Counted from the first letter of the stretch, positions 40,066 to 50,625 are shown. The stretch: DNA of 64,000 bases from Gari tellinella (GCA_922989275.2 OV277871.1:29956693-30020692), one strand, 5' to 3'. Numbers and translations are program-made. The notes: generated from the letters alone by a model not told the origin.

Positions 40066-40287
40066 ATTAACTCATTGCATGCTGAGTAATATTTTGTCTG
40101 TAAAATTTGTCGTCTGCAACAAAAACTGTTTTAATTATATATATTTTTCAAAATTTAGTTTTAAAACAGGGTCAGAGTGTCAAACAGTTTAGATCCTGAT
40201 AAGACGCCGCGTAACGCGGTGTCTTATCAGGATCTAAGCTGTTTGCACAGATAATAACGATTCCGTCGCTAGAGTGCAAAGAGTTTA
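40066..40287 (+). mobile_element. Family R-like element
   Basis: ATTAACTCATTGCATGCTGA left, GTCGCTAGAGTGCAAAGAGTTTA right. Hairpin TAGATCCTGATAAGACGCCG / CGGTGTCTTATCAGGATCTA, where the arm changes AAGAC/GTCTT and TAGATC/GATCTA are paired. Confidence 0.8.
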
Positions 40288-41207
40288 TCCGTACCAAATA
40301 GTAAACATGTGACCACTTCTATATACTCAACAAATTTTCTAATCGGTCACCTTATATTTCATTCAATAAAAGAAATATAAAGAAATGTTAAACCATGTAA
40401 TTGTGTTACAATGCTAATGTAATCAATTTTGAAACAGACTATCACAATTTAACGGCTATCACCTTTCCTCCTAATATTTAACAAAAACTTCCGTGGAGGC
40501 ACCTATTTTGAACTATTTTGTTCAGTGAATGAAGTAAAGGGTTAAAATGTGATAGGATTACTGCAATTTTACTGTATTTATGAAAGTCGATATGATCGTT
40601 ATACTCCACCTATGCCACAAAGGTTATAGTCCATAGTTTTGGGCATAATTCTTTTTATGAATTTAACTGAACAAACCTTGATGTCCGAAACAAAATAATC
40701 CCTGGTCAGACTCCGAGTTAGTTGGTGACTAATTTAGATTCAAACTGTTTGTAAATGCATATTAAGTTATCATTGATATAGTGAACATGCAGTTATAGTA
40801 AAATTTAATGTAAAAATTACCATCCGCTCTAAAATGTAAAACTTTTATGACAAGGAGAGAATCTTAAATAAGCTTGTGATAAGCTTTTTGATATCTCCTT
40901 TTATACTTTGATGTATCTATTCCGTCATAGAATGGATTCATTGAGAAATAAAAAATATGTTTAAACTAAGATACCCTAGGCCAGTTGATACGAGCAACAA
41001 TAATGTCAGTTATTAAACACCAACAAACATAATTAGAAATATTTCTTTCCAATTAAACATGGCTTACAAATGAAAATCAGGTGCCCCGAAGTGTCAGCGT
41101 ATGATTAAATACTTAAATACTTGTTTCGCGAAAATTGGGACTACTTTTCCAGCGCGAAATTATATCCCGCAGTCCTGTAATCAGGAATGTATCGCCAACA
41201 CCTTGTA
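40288..41207. other. Long stretch with only decayed shreds
   Basis: TCCCTGGTCAGACTCCGAGTT near 40,699 is a hairpin shred. AAGTAAAGGGTTAA at 40,531 looks like an E end. No gene, promoter or tandem repeat is convincing. Confidence 0.4.
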
Positions 41208-41454
41208 CAGTGAAGAACTACTTTTTTCTTTCCCATTTAAGCGCAAACGAAACGCAAACGCATAACAATAGCATGTAGAAAACTACAACTTTTTGAAATT
41301 CCTAACGATTTATTGTAATCCGCGAAGCAAATAGTTTGGGGCCAGAACAGACGCCGGGTTCTCCGGTGTCTGATCTAGTTTCAATCTGTTTGCTATTGAT
41401 AAAATTGTTTAAACATAAACGCGTTTATCGGGAAATAATGATATCGTAGCCACT
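41208..41454 (-). mobile_element. Family A, old full-length copy
   Basis: CAGTGAAGAACTACTTTTTT left; core GGGGCCAGAACAGACGCCGG / CCGGTGTCTGATCTAGTTTC; right end decayed. Confidence 0.82.
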
Positions 41455-41574
41455 ATAATATCACATGAAACGCCCTGATTTAAAGTAGCATTATATATAT
41501 ATATACAATTCATTTTCTAACACGGCTGTTATGTTTTCACAATTAAAGGCATCTATAATTAATAGTCAAACAGT

Positions 41575-41636
41575 TTGTATCCTGATCAGATGCCGCGTTA
41601 CTCGGCACCAAATCCAGATCCAAACTGAGTGTTATT
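41575..41636. mobile_element. Hairpin fragment, B type
   Basis: GTATCCTGATCAGATGCCGC / CTCGGCACCAAATCCAGATCC; right arm mutated. Confidence 0.6.
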
Positions 41637-41844
41637 GAAATTTATTGACCGATTGGTTGATTACGGATTGTCCATGGAAGTCCTTTGCTTGGCCATTTAA
41701 GGTGTCACGGGTCGAGGAGGAGTTTTGAAAATATGTAATTTACTTTGAAAGTATGGATTACGATTGTTGAATTGCTTGGTAATGCTTAAAGGGGGTTGTT
41801 GTAAAAGTCCGTCAAAGGACATGATAGCTGATACTTAACAGCGG

Positions 41845-42070
41845 CGATGATGTAATTATTACCCGTTTAAATTGAAACGAAACGCAAACGCATTGCATTA
41901 AATTTGTAGAAAATGACAATGTTTTGACAATTATGACTATTCATTTTTATCTTAGTGGTCAACAGTATTGAGCCATATCAGACGTCTGATCTGGCCCTTA
42001 ACTGTTTGCAATGGACAAAATGTTTAGGTACAAACGCGTTTGTTGGAAAAGAATTACGTCTTCTCCACTG
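41845..42070 (-). mobile_element. Family A with collapsed hairpin
   Basis: Right end ACGTCTTCTCCACTG intact. The hairpin is GAGCCATATCAGACGTCTGA TCTGGCCC: the apex and inner GCCGG...CCGGC are lost symmetrically, leaving GACGTC. Confidence 0.85.
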
Positions 42071-42164
42071 TATGCTTTGGGAATGAAGGGTACATATACG
42101 CATACATGTTAATCCAATGACATTGAAGTTATTTTGAACATTTTACCTGGTAAATGTATATATA

Positions 42165-42410
42165 CAGTGGAGAATGTGTTATTCTTTCCCAATAAACGCG
42201 TTTACGCTAAAACTATTATTTCAAGTGCAAACAGTTTGGAGCCAGATCAGACGCCGGGTAACCCGGCGTCTGATCAGGCTCCAAACTTTTTGCCACCATG
42301 ATAAACATGAAATATCAGAATTGTCCAAAAGTTGTTCTTTTCTACGTTTTAGTGCTTTGCGTTTGCGTACGTTTGCGTTTAAACTTGAAAGAATAACAGA
42401 TTCTCCACTG
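42165..42410 (+). mobile_element. Family A MITE, full length
   Basis: 246 bp, TA-flanked, young subfamily; right arm of the core reads CTCCAAACTTTTTGCC. Confidence 0.95.
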
Positions 42411-42664
42411 TATATATATTAAGAAACAATTTGAATTTCCAATAACATAATTTTCAACATAAAAAGGGTATTTATAGTATATTGTGAAATACCATTACAC
42501 TTCTTTGAATATTTCATTCTCCCTTTAAAGGTACCGTGGATATTGCAATGAACTCATATGAAAAAGCAACTAACAAATACTGTCATTTTCTTTATTTAGT
42601 TTCCTTCAAACAGAAAGAATAACGTCCGGAGTATTATTATTTCAAAATGGCAAAGACATAACAG

Positions 42665-42790
42665 GGTACAATGTTATAAATCGCTTGAGTTGAATCTGAG
42701 ATCGTTCTCAAGCATTTGTTTGGTCAGATTTTAGCAAATGCTTGAGAACGATCTAAAACTCCACTCAAATGCTAAAAAATATAACCGTTG
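42665..42790. mobile_element. Family I foldback element
   Basis: GGTACAATGTTATAAATCGC, TTGAGTTGAATCTGAGATCG, TTCTCAAGCATTTG pair with CAAATGCTTGAGAACGATCT and ACTCCACTCAAATGC. Confidence 0.7.
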
Positions 42791-42849
42791 GGCCAGTAGA
42801 ACATATAATGTAACTAAGTGTAAAAACTGAAGCTTTATATGAAAATAAT

Positions 42850-43010
42850 TGTAAACACTTTATTTTTATCAGAATGGCAAACAGTTTGAAATCTTATTGC
42901 GTCGGGTTATCCGGCGTCTAATCTGGCCCTAAACTAATTGTATTGGACGTAATATGCTTTTTACCATTTATTGGGATAAGAATATAGTTGGCCTATTCTC
43001 CACCATGCGC
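42850..43010 (-). mobile_element. Family A, decayed
   Basis: GAATGGCAAACAGTTTGAAA, GCGTCGGGTTATCCGGCGTC and CATTTATTGGGATAAGAAT; left inner arm missing. Confidence 0.6.
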
Positions 43011-43352
43011 GAGTTGTTAAGCACGACGTGCGTGTTGATTCGGAAAGAAAATGCTTCTTTAATATGCAACTTCTCGTTTGATATTACCAATTAGAAAGTA
43101 TCACACTACGTGATCGTTATTCAGATATAATAAAAATATGTATCGCATTACTTAAACATATCGCGAGTACCTAAGTAGCATTTTAAGATGACTCATTTAT
43201 ACCCGCCATTAAGGCTATTTCAAATAAGGAGGCAGTTTACTTAGAAGATCCAGTGTTAATACGATGGTACATACAATTTTACAATTTAGCTTAGAACACA
43301 CAAACAATGTAATTACATATTGCAATTCACATTATACTGTTGAGAAAATGTT
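43011..43352. other. No recognisable feature
   Basis: Nothing identified. Confidence 0.35.
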
Positions 43353-43800
43353 ACAGTAGAGAAAACTTTCCCGATTAAACGCAAATTTCTTCGGATTTTT
43401 CCTAAATCTTCGGATTTTTTCCAGTTTATAGTAGCTTAAAGCAGGCTGAAAGTAAAGCATAATGCGCCGTTAGGCGCATTCTGCTTTACTTATAGCCTGA
43501 TTTAAGTAGTCGCATGTCAACAAATCTAAAAACAGGCTATTGGTTAAATATACGATTCGTAAAATCGCACTTGAAAAATGCAAATTTGGAAATCTTAGGA
43601 TTTTTCATTTCAACCTATGGCAGCCCTGAAACAAAACACAACCGTAGTGCAATGAGATGTAGGAAAATCCACCTTTTGACAATTTTGACGATTCATTCTA
43701 ATATCAGTAAGCATCTAATCTGGCTCTAAACTGTTTGCAATATCAAAATAGTGTTAGCGTAAACGCGTTTATTGGGAAAGAGTAACGTCTTCTCCTCTGT
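43353..43800 (-). mobile_element. Family A interrupted by H
   Basis: CAGTAGAGAAAACTTTCCCG ATTAAACGCAAA at left; after H it resumes AAACAAAACACAACCGTAGT and ends GAGTAACGTCTTCTCCTCTG. Its hairpin left arm is missing (AAGCATCTAATCTGGCTCTAAAC). Confidence 0.75.
43386..43631. mobile_element. Family H MITE inside A
   Basis: Right end CCTATGGCAGCCCT; left terminus lost (starts TTTCTTCGGATTTTTCC). Hairpin GCAGGCTGAAAGTAAAGCAT AATGCGCCGTTAGGCGCATT. Confidence 0.78.
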
Positions 43801-43802
43801 AT

Positions 43803-44330
43803 CATTTCTAAATAAACGAGTTTATACTAAAACCATTATTACATTTGCAAACAGTTGCAAATATTGCCTTTGCAAACAGAGTCTCCCAGCATCTGATCAG
43901 ACCCCATATTTTGAAATCGCGGATAAAAATGAATTATTAAAATACACAAAAAACTATCATTTGTAGGATTTATTGAACTACGTTTGCTGAAGTTTTGCTT
44001 TTGCTTCTATAAAAAAAAATGTGGAACTGTTTATGTTGTATTACTTAGGAAACGTCAACATGAATGCAAATGATAGATTTGAAAAGCTTAACAATGAAAG
44101 GGTTAACCCATTTTAGCCTAGTGTCTAATTAGGTTGACATTGGCAAACAGTGTAGACATTGATGCGGTGGCTCATCAGGGTCTGCACTGCTTGCTATACT
44201 TATCGTATGAAATTTGCTTTTTTGTATGGACAAACATTGCAGTGCCTGTAATCTTTACAAACACCTTTGTATATCTACAATGAAAGCTTACAGCAAGTAT
44301 ACAGAGAGAGTTCATTGCAATAGCCAGGCA
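43803..44330. other. Decayed A and C shreds
   Basis: AATAAACGAGTTTATACTAA (43,810) and CATTTGCAAACAGTTGC are an A shred; TTAACCCATTTTAGCC ... AACAGTGTAGACATTGATGC (44,103-44,195) is a C shred with a deleted hairpin inner part. Confidence 0.5.
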
Positions 44331-44332
44331 TA

Positions 44333-44578
44333 CAGTGGAGAATCTGTTATTCTTTCCCGTTTAAACGCAAACGTACGCAAACGCAAAGCACTAAAACGTA
44401 GAAAAGAACAACTTTTGGACAATTCTGATAATTCTTGTTTATCTTGGTGGCAAACAGTTTGGAGCCTGATCCGACGCCGGGTTACCCGGCGTCTGATCTG
44501 GCTCCAAACTGTTTGCACTGCAAATAATAGTTTTAGCGTAAACGCGTTTATTGGGAAATAATAACACATTCTCCACTG
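44333..44578 (-). mobile_element. Family A MITE, full length
   Basis: 246 bp, TA-flanked, young subfamily. Core GGAGCCTGATCCGACGCCGG / CCGGCGTCTGATCTGGCTCC. Confidence 0.95.
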
Positions 44579-44593
44579 TATATAGGTTAGGAC

Positions 44594-44843
44594 AGAGTGA
44601 AAACGATTAAGGCTATTAAGGTTATTATTTTCCTATAATCGAGTTTATGCTAAAACATATCCCATAGTAAACGCTTTGGAGCTAGATCAGATGCCGGATC
44701 TGCTCCCGATTTCTGATCAGGCTCCAAACATTTTGCCAGTCAAATTACAAGTGTTTATTTGTGTTTTGTTTTTCATGTAAGCTTCTACTTTCAATTCATC
44801 GCGTTTGAGTTTCGTTCTAACGAAAAGAATAACTTCTCCATTA
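44594..44843 (+). mobile_element. Family A, decayed
   Basis: CCTATAATCGAGTTTATGCT, core GGAGCTAGATCAGATGCCGG / CGATTTCTGATCAGGCTCC, right end GAATAACTTCTCCATTA. Confidence 0.65.
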
Positions 44844-45205
44844 TACATGTATTCGATACAGCAATTCTCGTACGAGGAAGACGCCCGCATGGTATTTCGC
44901 TAAGGAAAGAAACCGTTCTCTAGACTTGTATGAGACATATTTAAGAGGCGAGTTTGCTGTTCACCAGATGCCACACGTAACAAAACATCTTTATCACAAC
45001 ACTGTCTTTTTTTGACTGTTTCAAGCATAGATGCAAGTTACTAAAACGATTTCTTGTCGACTTAAATTGCAATTATCCACACTGATTGTAAAGGCAAACA
45101 CCCGAAACTTCTAAATATAAAGTTCCAGCACTCAAAACCGACCTGATTTCGGTGTATAGGAAAGAGATTTTTCTGAAGGCATTGTCCGCGACAAAAGAAA
45201 CCTCC
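44844..45205. other. No recognisable feature
   Basis: Nothing identified. Confidence 0.35.
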
Positions 45206-45540
45206 TTTAACCCTCTCTACAACAACACCCAACGGGGAACAACGATTGCGTATGTTGTTCGGTGGGAGTTGTTATAGGGAGTGGAAATTAAGAATTGTCT
45301 TACTCTTGCAAACATCTTGGGTCCCTATCAGACGCCGCGTAACGCGGCGTCTGATCTGTATGCAAGCTGTTTGTCACTCGTCATTATATTCTTATGTCAA
45401 GATATCAATTGATATGTAACTTTGAGAAATAAACAGCAGATGACAATTTTAAGCAGACGATATTGCAGCAGTAAAATTGTTATACAAAAATGTCTTGTTT
45501 GGGTAACAGTGACAATCGTTGTCGTAAGGAGAGACTCTAT
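45206..45540 (-). mobile_element. Family D MITE
   Basis: ACCCTCTCTACAACAACACC, GTTGTTCGGTGGGAGTTGTT ATAGGGAG, hairpin GGTCCCTATCAGACGCCGCG / CGCGGCGTCTGATCTGTATG, GCAGATGACAATTTTAAGCAG and CGTTGTCGTAAGGAGAG. Confidence 0.82.
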
Positions 45541-45572
45541 ACTGCTTGCTGCTTTAAATTAAAATGAATATA

Positions 45573-45818
45573 CAGTGGAGAATCTGTTATTCTTTCCCGT
45601 TTAAACGCAAACGTACGCAAACGCAAAGCAATAAAACGTAGAAAAGAACAACTTTTGGACAATTCTGATAATTCATGTTTATCTTGGTGGCAAACAGTTT
45701 GGAGCCTGATCAGACGCCGGGTTACCCGGCGTCTGATCTGGCTCCAAACTGTTTGCACTGCAAAAAATAGTTTTTGCGTAAACGCGTTTATTGGGAAAGA
45801 ATAACACATTCTCCACTG
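45573..45818 (-). mobile_element. Family A MITE, full length
   Basis: 246 bp, TA-flanked, young subfamily. An A right-half shred (TTTGATTGCGTTTCGTGTGCG) abuts it at 45,819-45,910. Confidence 0.95.
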
Positions 45819-45931
45819 TATCAGAATTGCAATTAAGTTATACTTTTCTATATTTGATTGCGTTTCGTGTGCGTTTCGTTTGCGCTTTTAACGGTAAAGA
45901 ATTGCGGGAAATAATCTTCCCAATGGTCCAA

Positions 45932-46180
45932 TGGATAAAATGTTTTATTCTTTTCCAATAAACATGTTTACATTTAAACCATTAATTCCATTGCCAACAG
46001 TTAGGAGCAAGATCAAACGCCGGGAAAGCCGTAGTCTGATCAGGCTCAAAACTCTTTGCCACTCAGATTAAAAAAAAACAATAATTCGAAATGTCAAAAA
46101 AATGGTTATTTCCTGCACTTTAGCGATTTGCGTTTCGTTTGCGTTTTAAAGGGAAAGAATAACCCCTTTTCCACGCAAAA
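45932..46180 (+). mobile_element. Family A, old decayed copy
   Basis: AAAATGTTTTATTCTTTTCC, core GGAGCAAGATCAAACGCCGG / CCGTAGTCTGATCAGGCTCA, GCGTTTCGTTTGCGTTTTAA AGGGAAAGAATAACC. Confidence 0.75.
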
Positions 46181-46695
46181 GCTTAAGTGTTTTTCCGTCA
46201 GAAAATTCCATCTGTAGTTGGCACGCACGTGATGCGATATCGTGCTCATTGTTGACTATAGTAGAAACCGAATAGCATAAAGTGATTAGAAATGTTCATT
46301 TAGCTCACTACTAGTATCGTCACTTAACGAGTTTTAATGGTGAAACCAAACTTTTCTCATCTAAATATGTCAATTTCACGGCAACGAAAATAACCACTTT
46401 GAACTCAACGGGCGTGAAAACGATATGCCTATAGCAAAAGAAATAATGTTTAATGATACAAAAAGAAAAATTAAGAAAACATATTGCATTAGTTAACCAA
46501 TTTCTAAAGACGTGGAACAGAAAATTTCATTCTAATCAAAGCTTCAAATTTGCAAGATTGGTTGTCTTGACAACCAATGACACTGTTCATGAAAGGAGTT
46601 TTTTTCATTCAATCTGTAATCAGACTAACCTAATATAAATAACACTCTACTAAAACTTAGATCTGTTTCCGCCAAGTACAGTCAGACCTGTATTA
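46181..46695. other. No recognisable feature
   Basis: A 61-codon plus-strand frame (46,453-46,638) has no domain I recognise. Confidence 0.35.
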
Positions 46696-46850
46696 ACTCC
46701 GTCACTGTCATGACGTCATCAGCTGTAATCAATTGTCGTCTGCTTTTATTTCTCAAACTTAAATTTTAGGTATTTTGACATAAAAAGTATAAAATTGAGT
46801 TTCAAACGGTTTCGTAGCCTATATGTTTTTGACAGTTGACAGCTTAACCT
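46696..46850 (-). mobile_element. Family B left half
   Basis: AACTCCGTCACTGTCATGAC GTCATC and AATTGTCGTCTGCTTTTATT; truncated at the hairpin outer arm (CAAACGGTTTCGTAGCC). Confidence 0.65.
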
Positions 46851-47189
46851 ATTCGCTGCTATTATGACGGAAATACCTGTCTAACACACTTGCTGCTATA
46901 GTATCGTCTGCAGATATGACATAAACTTTGGGATTTTATGCGCTCTTGTGTGGAATCCTTCCAGGGCCAACAATCTGGTTTGCAATTTTGGTGAAACTCC
47001 GAAAAAAAGAGATATGCGGCTGCAACGTTACGGTACATTTTGTCTTCCGAATCCTAAATATTATATGAAAAAAACGTCAAAAAAGATGTGAGATTGCAGG
47101 GGTACACTCTTGCATTTTTTTAAAGTTTACTTACAAAAGATAGAACTTGAAACCATTGACCCCACATATTGTTTTAGCTTTGAGGACAT
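46851..47189. other. No recognisable feature
   Basis: TTAACCTATTCGCTGCTATTATGAC at the left edge is another TTAA-type end; the rest is featureless. Confidence 0.35.
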
Positions 47190-47345
47190 ATGGCTATTAA
47201 AGCAAGTTGAAAGTAAAGCAAAATGAGAGTACTTGATCTTTTAGGATATAGAAAATATATCTTATGGTGCATATTCATTCATAACTGTATAGAATGAAAC
47301 TGTTTTCTTCAGCGGAATGAATAGGTGTAAAATGGGGTATTGGGT
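47190..47345. mobile_element. Family E with half hairpin
   Basis: TTAAAGCAAGTTGAAAGTAA AGCAAAATGAGAG stops near the apex (47,230) and joins TACTTGATCTTTTAGGATAT; the right arm is missing. Confidence 0.65.
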
Positions 47346-47390
47346 TGACTACTTGAAACTGTTGCAGTTATAATACCGGTAACTGTTATT

Positions 47391-47727
47391 TGCAGGGCTA
47401 CCATAGGTTACTCATAAAAATCCGAAGATTTCTAATTTTCCAAGTGCGATTTACCTTTAACTCTTTCGCTGTCAGGCTCTATATTTATAATACTGGCATA
47501 ATTACGCAAACCGTTTGGATCCAGATCAGACGCCGCGTAACGCGGCGTCTGATCTCGATCTTAACTTTTGACACCCATTTTCAATGTTTCTTAAGTAAAC
47601 AACGCGCAAAACTTCAAATTTTGAAAGTAAGAGCAGTAATCCGAAAATTTCGGGAAAAATCCGTAGGTCCGGAGAATTTAAGAAAAATCCGAAAATTATA
47701 GAAAATCGGGGGAAATGGCTGTCCTGT
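47391..47727. mobile_element. Family H interrupted by B
   Basis: AGGGCTACCATAGGTTACTC / ATTATAGAAAATCGGGGGAA ATGGCTGTCCT ends, CCGAAGATTTCTAATTTTCC / GGAGAATTTAAGAAAAATCCG inner pair. The H hairpin is absent, and a B element sits where it would be. Confidence 0.72.
47458..47640 (+). mobile_element. Family B-type element inside H
   Basis: TTTAACTCTTTCGCTGTCAG left, hairpin GGATCCAGATCAGACGCCGC / GCGGCGTCTGATCTCGATCT, internal TTTCTTAAGTAAACAACGCG; right end decayed. Confidence 0.72.
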
Positions 47728-47896
47728 ATTTGGTGAAATAGGTATAAGTTAACCAATTGAGCCCTTTTGACATATTTTCTCGAATTATTATGAGTGTACA
47801 CTTCTGTCTTGGCTTCTGTAGGGACCTTCTGGTCATAATTGATTGGAAACTGAAAAGGGTCAACTGAGTTAAAGACATTTCCTCAGTCTTTTGATG

Positions 47897-48771
47897 GACA
47901 TTTCCTGACCTACTTTCAGTGATAATCCCAAATCAGGCGTTTCCCATGCACACATCGTGACTTTTATGCACACCTGTATAACTGTAAATCATTGAAGCGT
48001 CTCATGTGAGGAGCGACTGATATATTTGATAGTTTGCTTAGAAATAAACATTGAAAAACCTCTTGACTATGTATGGTCCTCACTAGGCAAACTGAATTTT
48101 CATGCATATCGAGAACAATGGGGGAGTCCATCAAAGGACTAAGGAAATGACTTTAAAGACATTTCCTGACCTACGTTCTGTGATAACGCCTAGTCAGGCA
48201 GTTTCCATGCAAAACTCATGCGTATTGTGCACATACATATAGCAAGGCGTCTCATGTGAGACCCATTTCTTATATTTGATAGTTTGGTTTTAAATACCCA
48301 TTGAAAAAGCTCTTGAGTATCAGTAAGTCAGGGCCTCTCTAGGGAGAGTGAGATGTCTATGACATGGGATGCATGCTTTTACAGTTACTTTCACGCCTGT
48401 CGAGAACAATAGGGTGTCTAGCTAAGGACTGAGAAAATGTATTTAAAGACATTTCCTTAGTCCTTTGATGGACTAACCCCCCACCCACCATTGTTCTCGA
48501 TAGGCATGAAAGTAACTGTAAAGCAGGAGAAAAGTGTGCGCAACCAATGTCACTAATCCCAAGTTGTCTAGAGAGGCCCTGAAATACACGTTCTCGAGGT
48601 TTTATCAATGGTTTTACTAACCAAACTAACAAATTCAAGGTACGGGCCTCACATGAGACGCTTCGATGAGTATATCCCTAGACAAGATAACAGTAACTGC
48701 ACATCTCGCACAGGGCTGCATGCTTTTAAACATGGTCTGGTTTTTCCACCGAAAGTAGGTCAGGAAATGTC
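47897..48771. repeat. Family N: two direct copies and one inverted copy
   Basis: Unit landmarks are GACATTTCCTGACCTAC, GCGTCTCATGTGAG, TATTTGATAGTTTG, ATTGAAAAA.CTCTTGA, GGCCTCTCTAG and TCGAGAACAATGGGG. They appear in order at 47,897 and 48,158 (261 bp apart) and in reverse from 48,771 down to about 48,440. 48,372-48,525 forms a hairpin between copies 2 and 3. It may be a transposon family with a foldback terminal copy. Confidence 0.85.
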
Positions 48772-48933
48772 TTTAAGAGTGTTCAAGTTATCTGCCTTTA
48801 TGCATTGTTGCCTCATTCAAAAATATATATCTGAAGTAAGAGCGATAACTATGTACAGTTTTAACATGTTTGGACTATACACTGGCCCTTGTAGTATAAA
48901 CACGTGATTTGGAAGAGAGCCTCTGCTATTTTA

Positions 48934-49440
48934 GTGTTTTCTTCTGACCTGTCAGAGTTATTTTTATATTGGAACATTCTAAAATTTTAAAAGGGATGAT
49001 CAACGTACTCGTTGATTTCCGTAGAGTCAGTCAGGGATACGGAAAGCTGTAATAATATTGTGCGTAATGTACAATAGAGAAGACATTATTATTTCCTGAA
49101 TAAATGCAAAAACAATGCACTAAACTGTAGAAAATTAATTTTATCTTTTTAATCTGGGTGGCAAACAGGTTGGAGACTGATCAAACGCCGGGTTACCCGG
49201 CGTCTGATCTGGCTCCAACCTATTTGCAATGGAAATAATAGTTTTAGTATATATAAATGCGTTTATTTGGGAAGAATAAGATATCAGTATTTAGCGCAGC
49301 GGTCTCGTGCTGCACGAGGATCATACTTATCTCAAGTAGGAAAGTGTACGATTACATATTCGATGTTACTTTGCTTACCTATTTACCATTATTTACTATT
49401 TTGTTCTAAATATAACTCTGAGAGGTCTGAAAAATCGGAC
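48934..49440 (+). mobile_element. Family O composite element, second copy
   Basis: GTGTTTTCTTCTGACCTGTC AGAGTTATTTTTATATTGGA ACA left; GTTCTAAATATAACTCTGAG AGGTCTGAAAAATCGGAC right. The A-like middle has hairpin AACAGGTTGGAGACTGATCA / GGCTCCAACCTATT. Co-linear with 20,103-20,570 in inverted orientation. Confidence 0.82.
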
Positions 49441-49676
49441 AAAACCATAAATGGAAACCATAGTGTACTCCAAATTACCAGGAAGTTTTAAATGAATTAC
49501 AATACATGTACTATGTGTTTTATCAATGATAGCTTAATTAATGGGTTCTGGGAGATTTTCTTGATATTTAATTTCCGACCAATTGCTTCTAAAACTGTAA
49601 TGAATAGTCAACATCAGTCAGATATTGTATCATAAAACTCTCTTTCACAAAGAAGAAAGCATTAGTCATGCCATTT

Positions 49677-49917
49677 AGACCCTTTACTCAATAGCTTAAT
49701 TTCTAGATTTGAAGAAAGGTAATCACTTGAATAGCTTGAAAGTAAAGCAGGATTGGACTTAAGGCGCAGTCTGCTTTACTTTCAGCCTGCTTTAAGCTGC
49801 ATATCTGCTAGAATAAAGGTAGTATCTCTTGTGATACATTTTCATAACGAATTGGAACTATGATCTGCAATGCAGCAATACATTAAATAAAAAATGAGTA
49901 TATATGGAGTAAAGGGT
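49677..49917. mobile_element. Family E MITE
   Basis: GACCCTTTACTCAATAGC / GAGTAAAGGG ends; hairpin AGCTTGAAAGTAAAGCAGGA / CTGCTTTACTTTCAGCCTGC. Confidence 0.8.
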
Positions 49918-49996
49918 TTAACTAACGCACAAAAATAAAAAAAAATAAAATGTAAAACATGAACTGAACATTCAGTTTAATTTGAGAGGCAAACAG

Positions 49997-50150
49997 TGTG
50001 TTGCCTGGGTCCAAGGTTATAAAGCGTTTCAGTTGAGTCTGAGGTCGTTCTCAAGAATGTGATTGGTATTTTGGCAAAAGCTCAACTCCGACCAATAAAT
50101 TGCTTCAAAACGATCTCATACTCAACTCAAATATCTTATAATCTAGGATT
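49997..50150. mobile_element. Family I foldback element inside A
   Basis: TGGGTCCAAGGTTATAAAGC, GTTTCAGTTGAGTCTGAGGT CGTTCTCAAG pair with AAACGATCTCATACTCAACTC and TTATAATCTAGG. Confidence 0.75.
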
Positions 50151-50245
50151 CCTATCAGACTCGGAGTTGTCCGACGTTTGGTTAGAGAACCTGTTGGCCT
50201 GAGTGGAGCTAAGCTGTCGTATAATGGGATAGAATAACGTCTTCT

Positions 50246-50335
50246 AGTTTAATTTAGTTTAATCAAATTTTATTTCAAATTCCATGAAAACGGGTCGGAC
50301 CACAAGTTCTACTAACATTAGTTACGTCCCTCCCT
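50246..50335 (-). mobile_element. 90-bp retroposon 3' end with 13-bp target duplication
   Basis: AATAACGTCTTCT occurs at 50,233-50,245 and 50,336-50,348. On the minus strand the insert ends TTTGAAATAAAATTTGATTA AACTAAATTAAACT, a LINE-like 3' end; it begins AGGGAGGGACGTAACTAATG. Extreme 5' truncation is implied. Confidence 0.85.
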
Positions 50336-50467
50336 AATAACGTCTTCTCCGCTGTACAACCACTCAATTTGAAGTTTCTTTTCGAGGAGTTCGACAAATC
50401 ACTGATTAAAGCAATACTACAAAAAATGACATTCGTTCACGACTGACCTACAATGAATTTGAGCCAA

Positions 50468-50625
50468 AGAAAACTTGGGTCCTAGATTATAAAGAATTTG
50501 AGGTAAGCCTGGGATCGTTCTCAAGCACTTGATTCGTCTTATTGGAATTTTTGCTCAAATTTGACCAATCAAGTGTTTGGGAACGATTTCAGACTAAACT
50601 CAAAATCTTTATAATTTTGAGTCCG
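50468..50625. mobile_element. Family I foldback element
   Basis: TTGGGTCCTAGATTATAAAG, GGGATCGTTCTCAAGCACTT GATTCGTC pair with CCAATCAAGTGTTTGGGAAC GATTTCAG and TCTTTATAATTTTGAGTCC. Confidence 0.75.

Larger units (their letters stand above)
49930..50353 (-). mobile_element. Old family A carrying two insertions
   Basis: AAAATGTAAAACATGAACTG and GAGGCAAACAGTGTGTTGCC, then family I, then CTATCAGACTCGGAGTTGTC and GGGATAGAATAACGTCTTCT, a retroposon, and the end CCGCTG. Confidence 0.65.
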
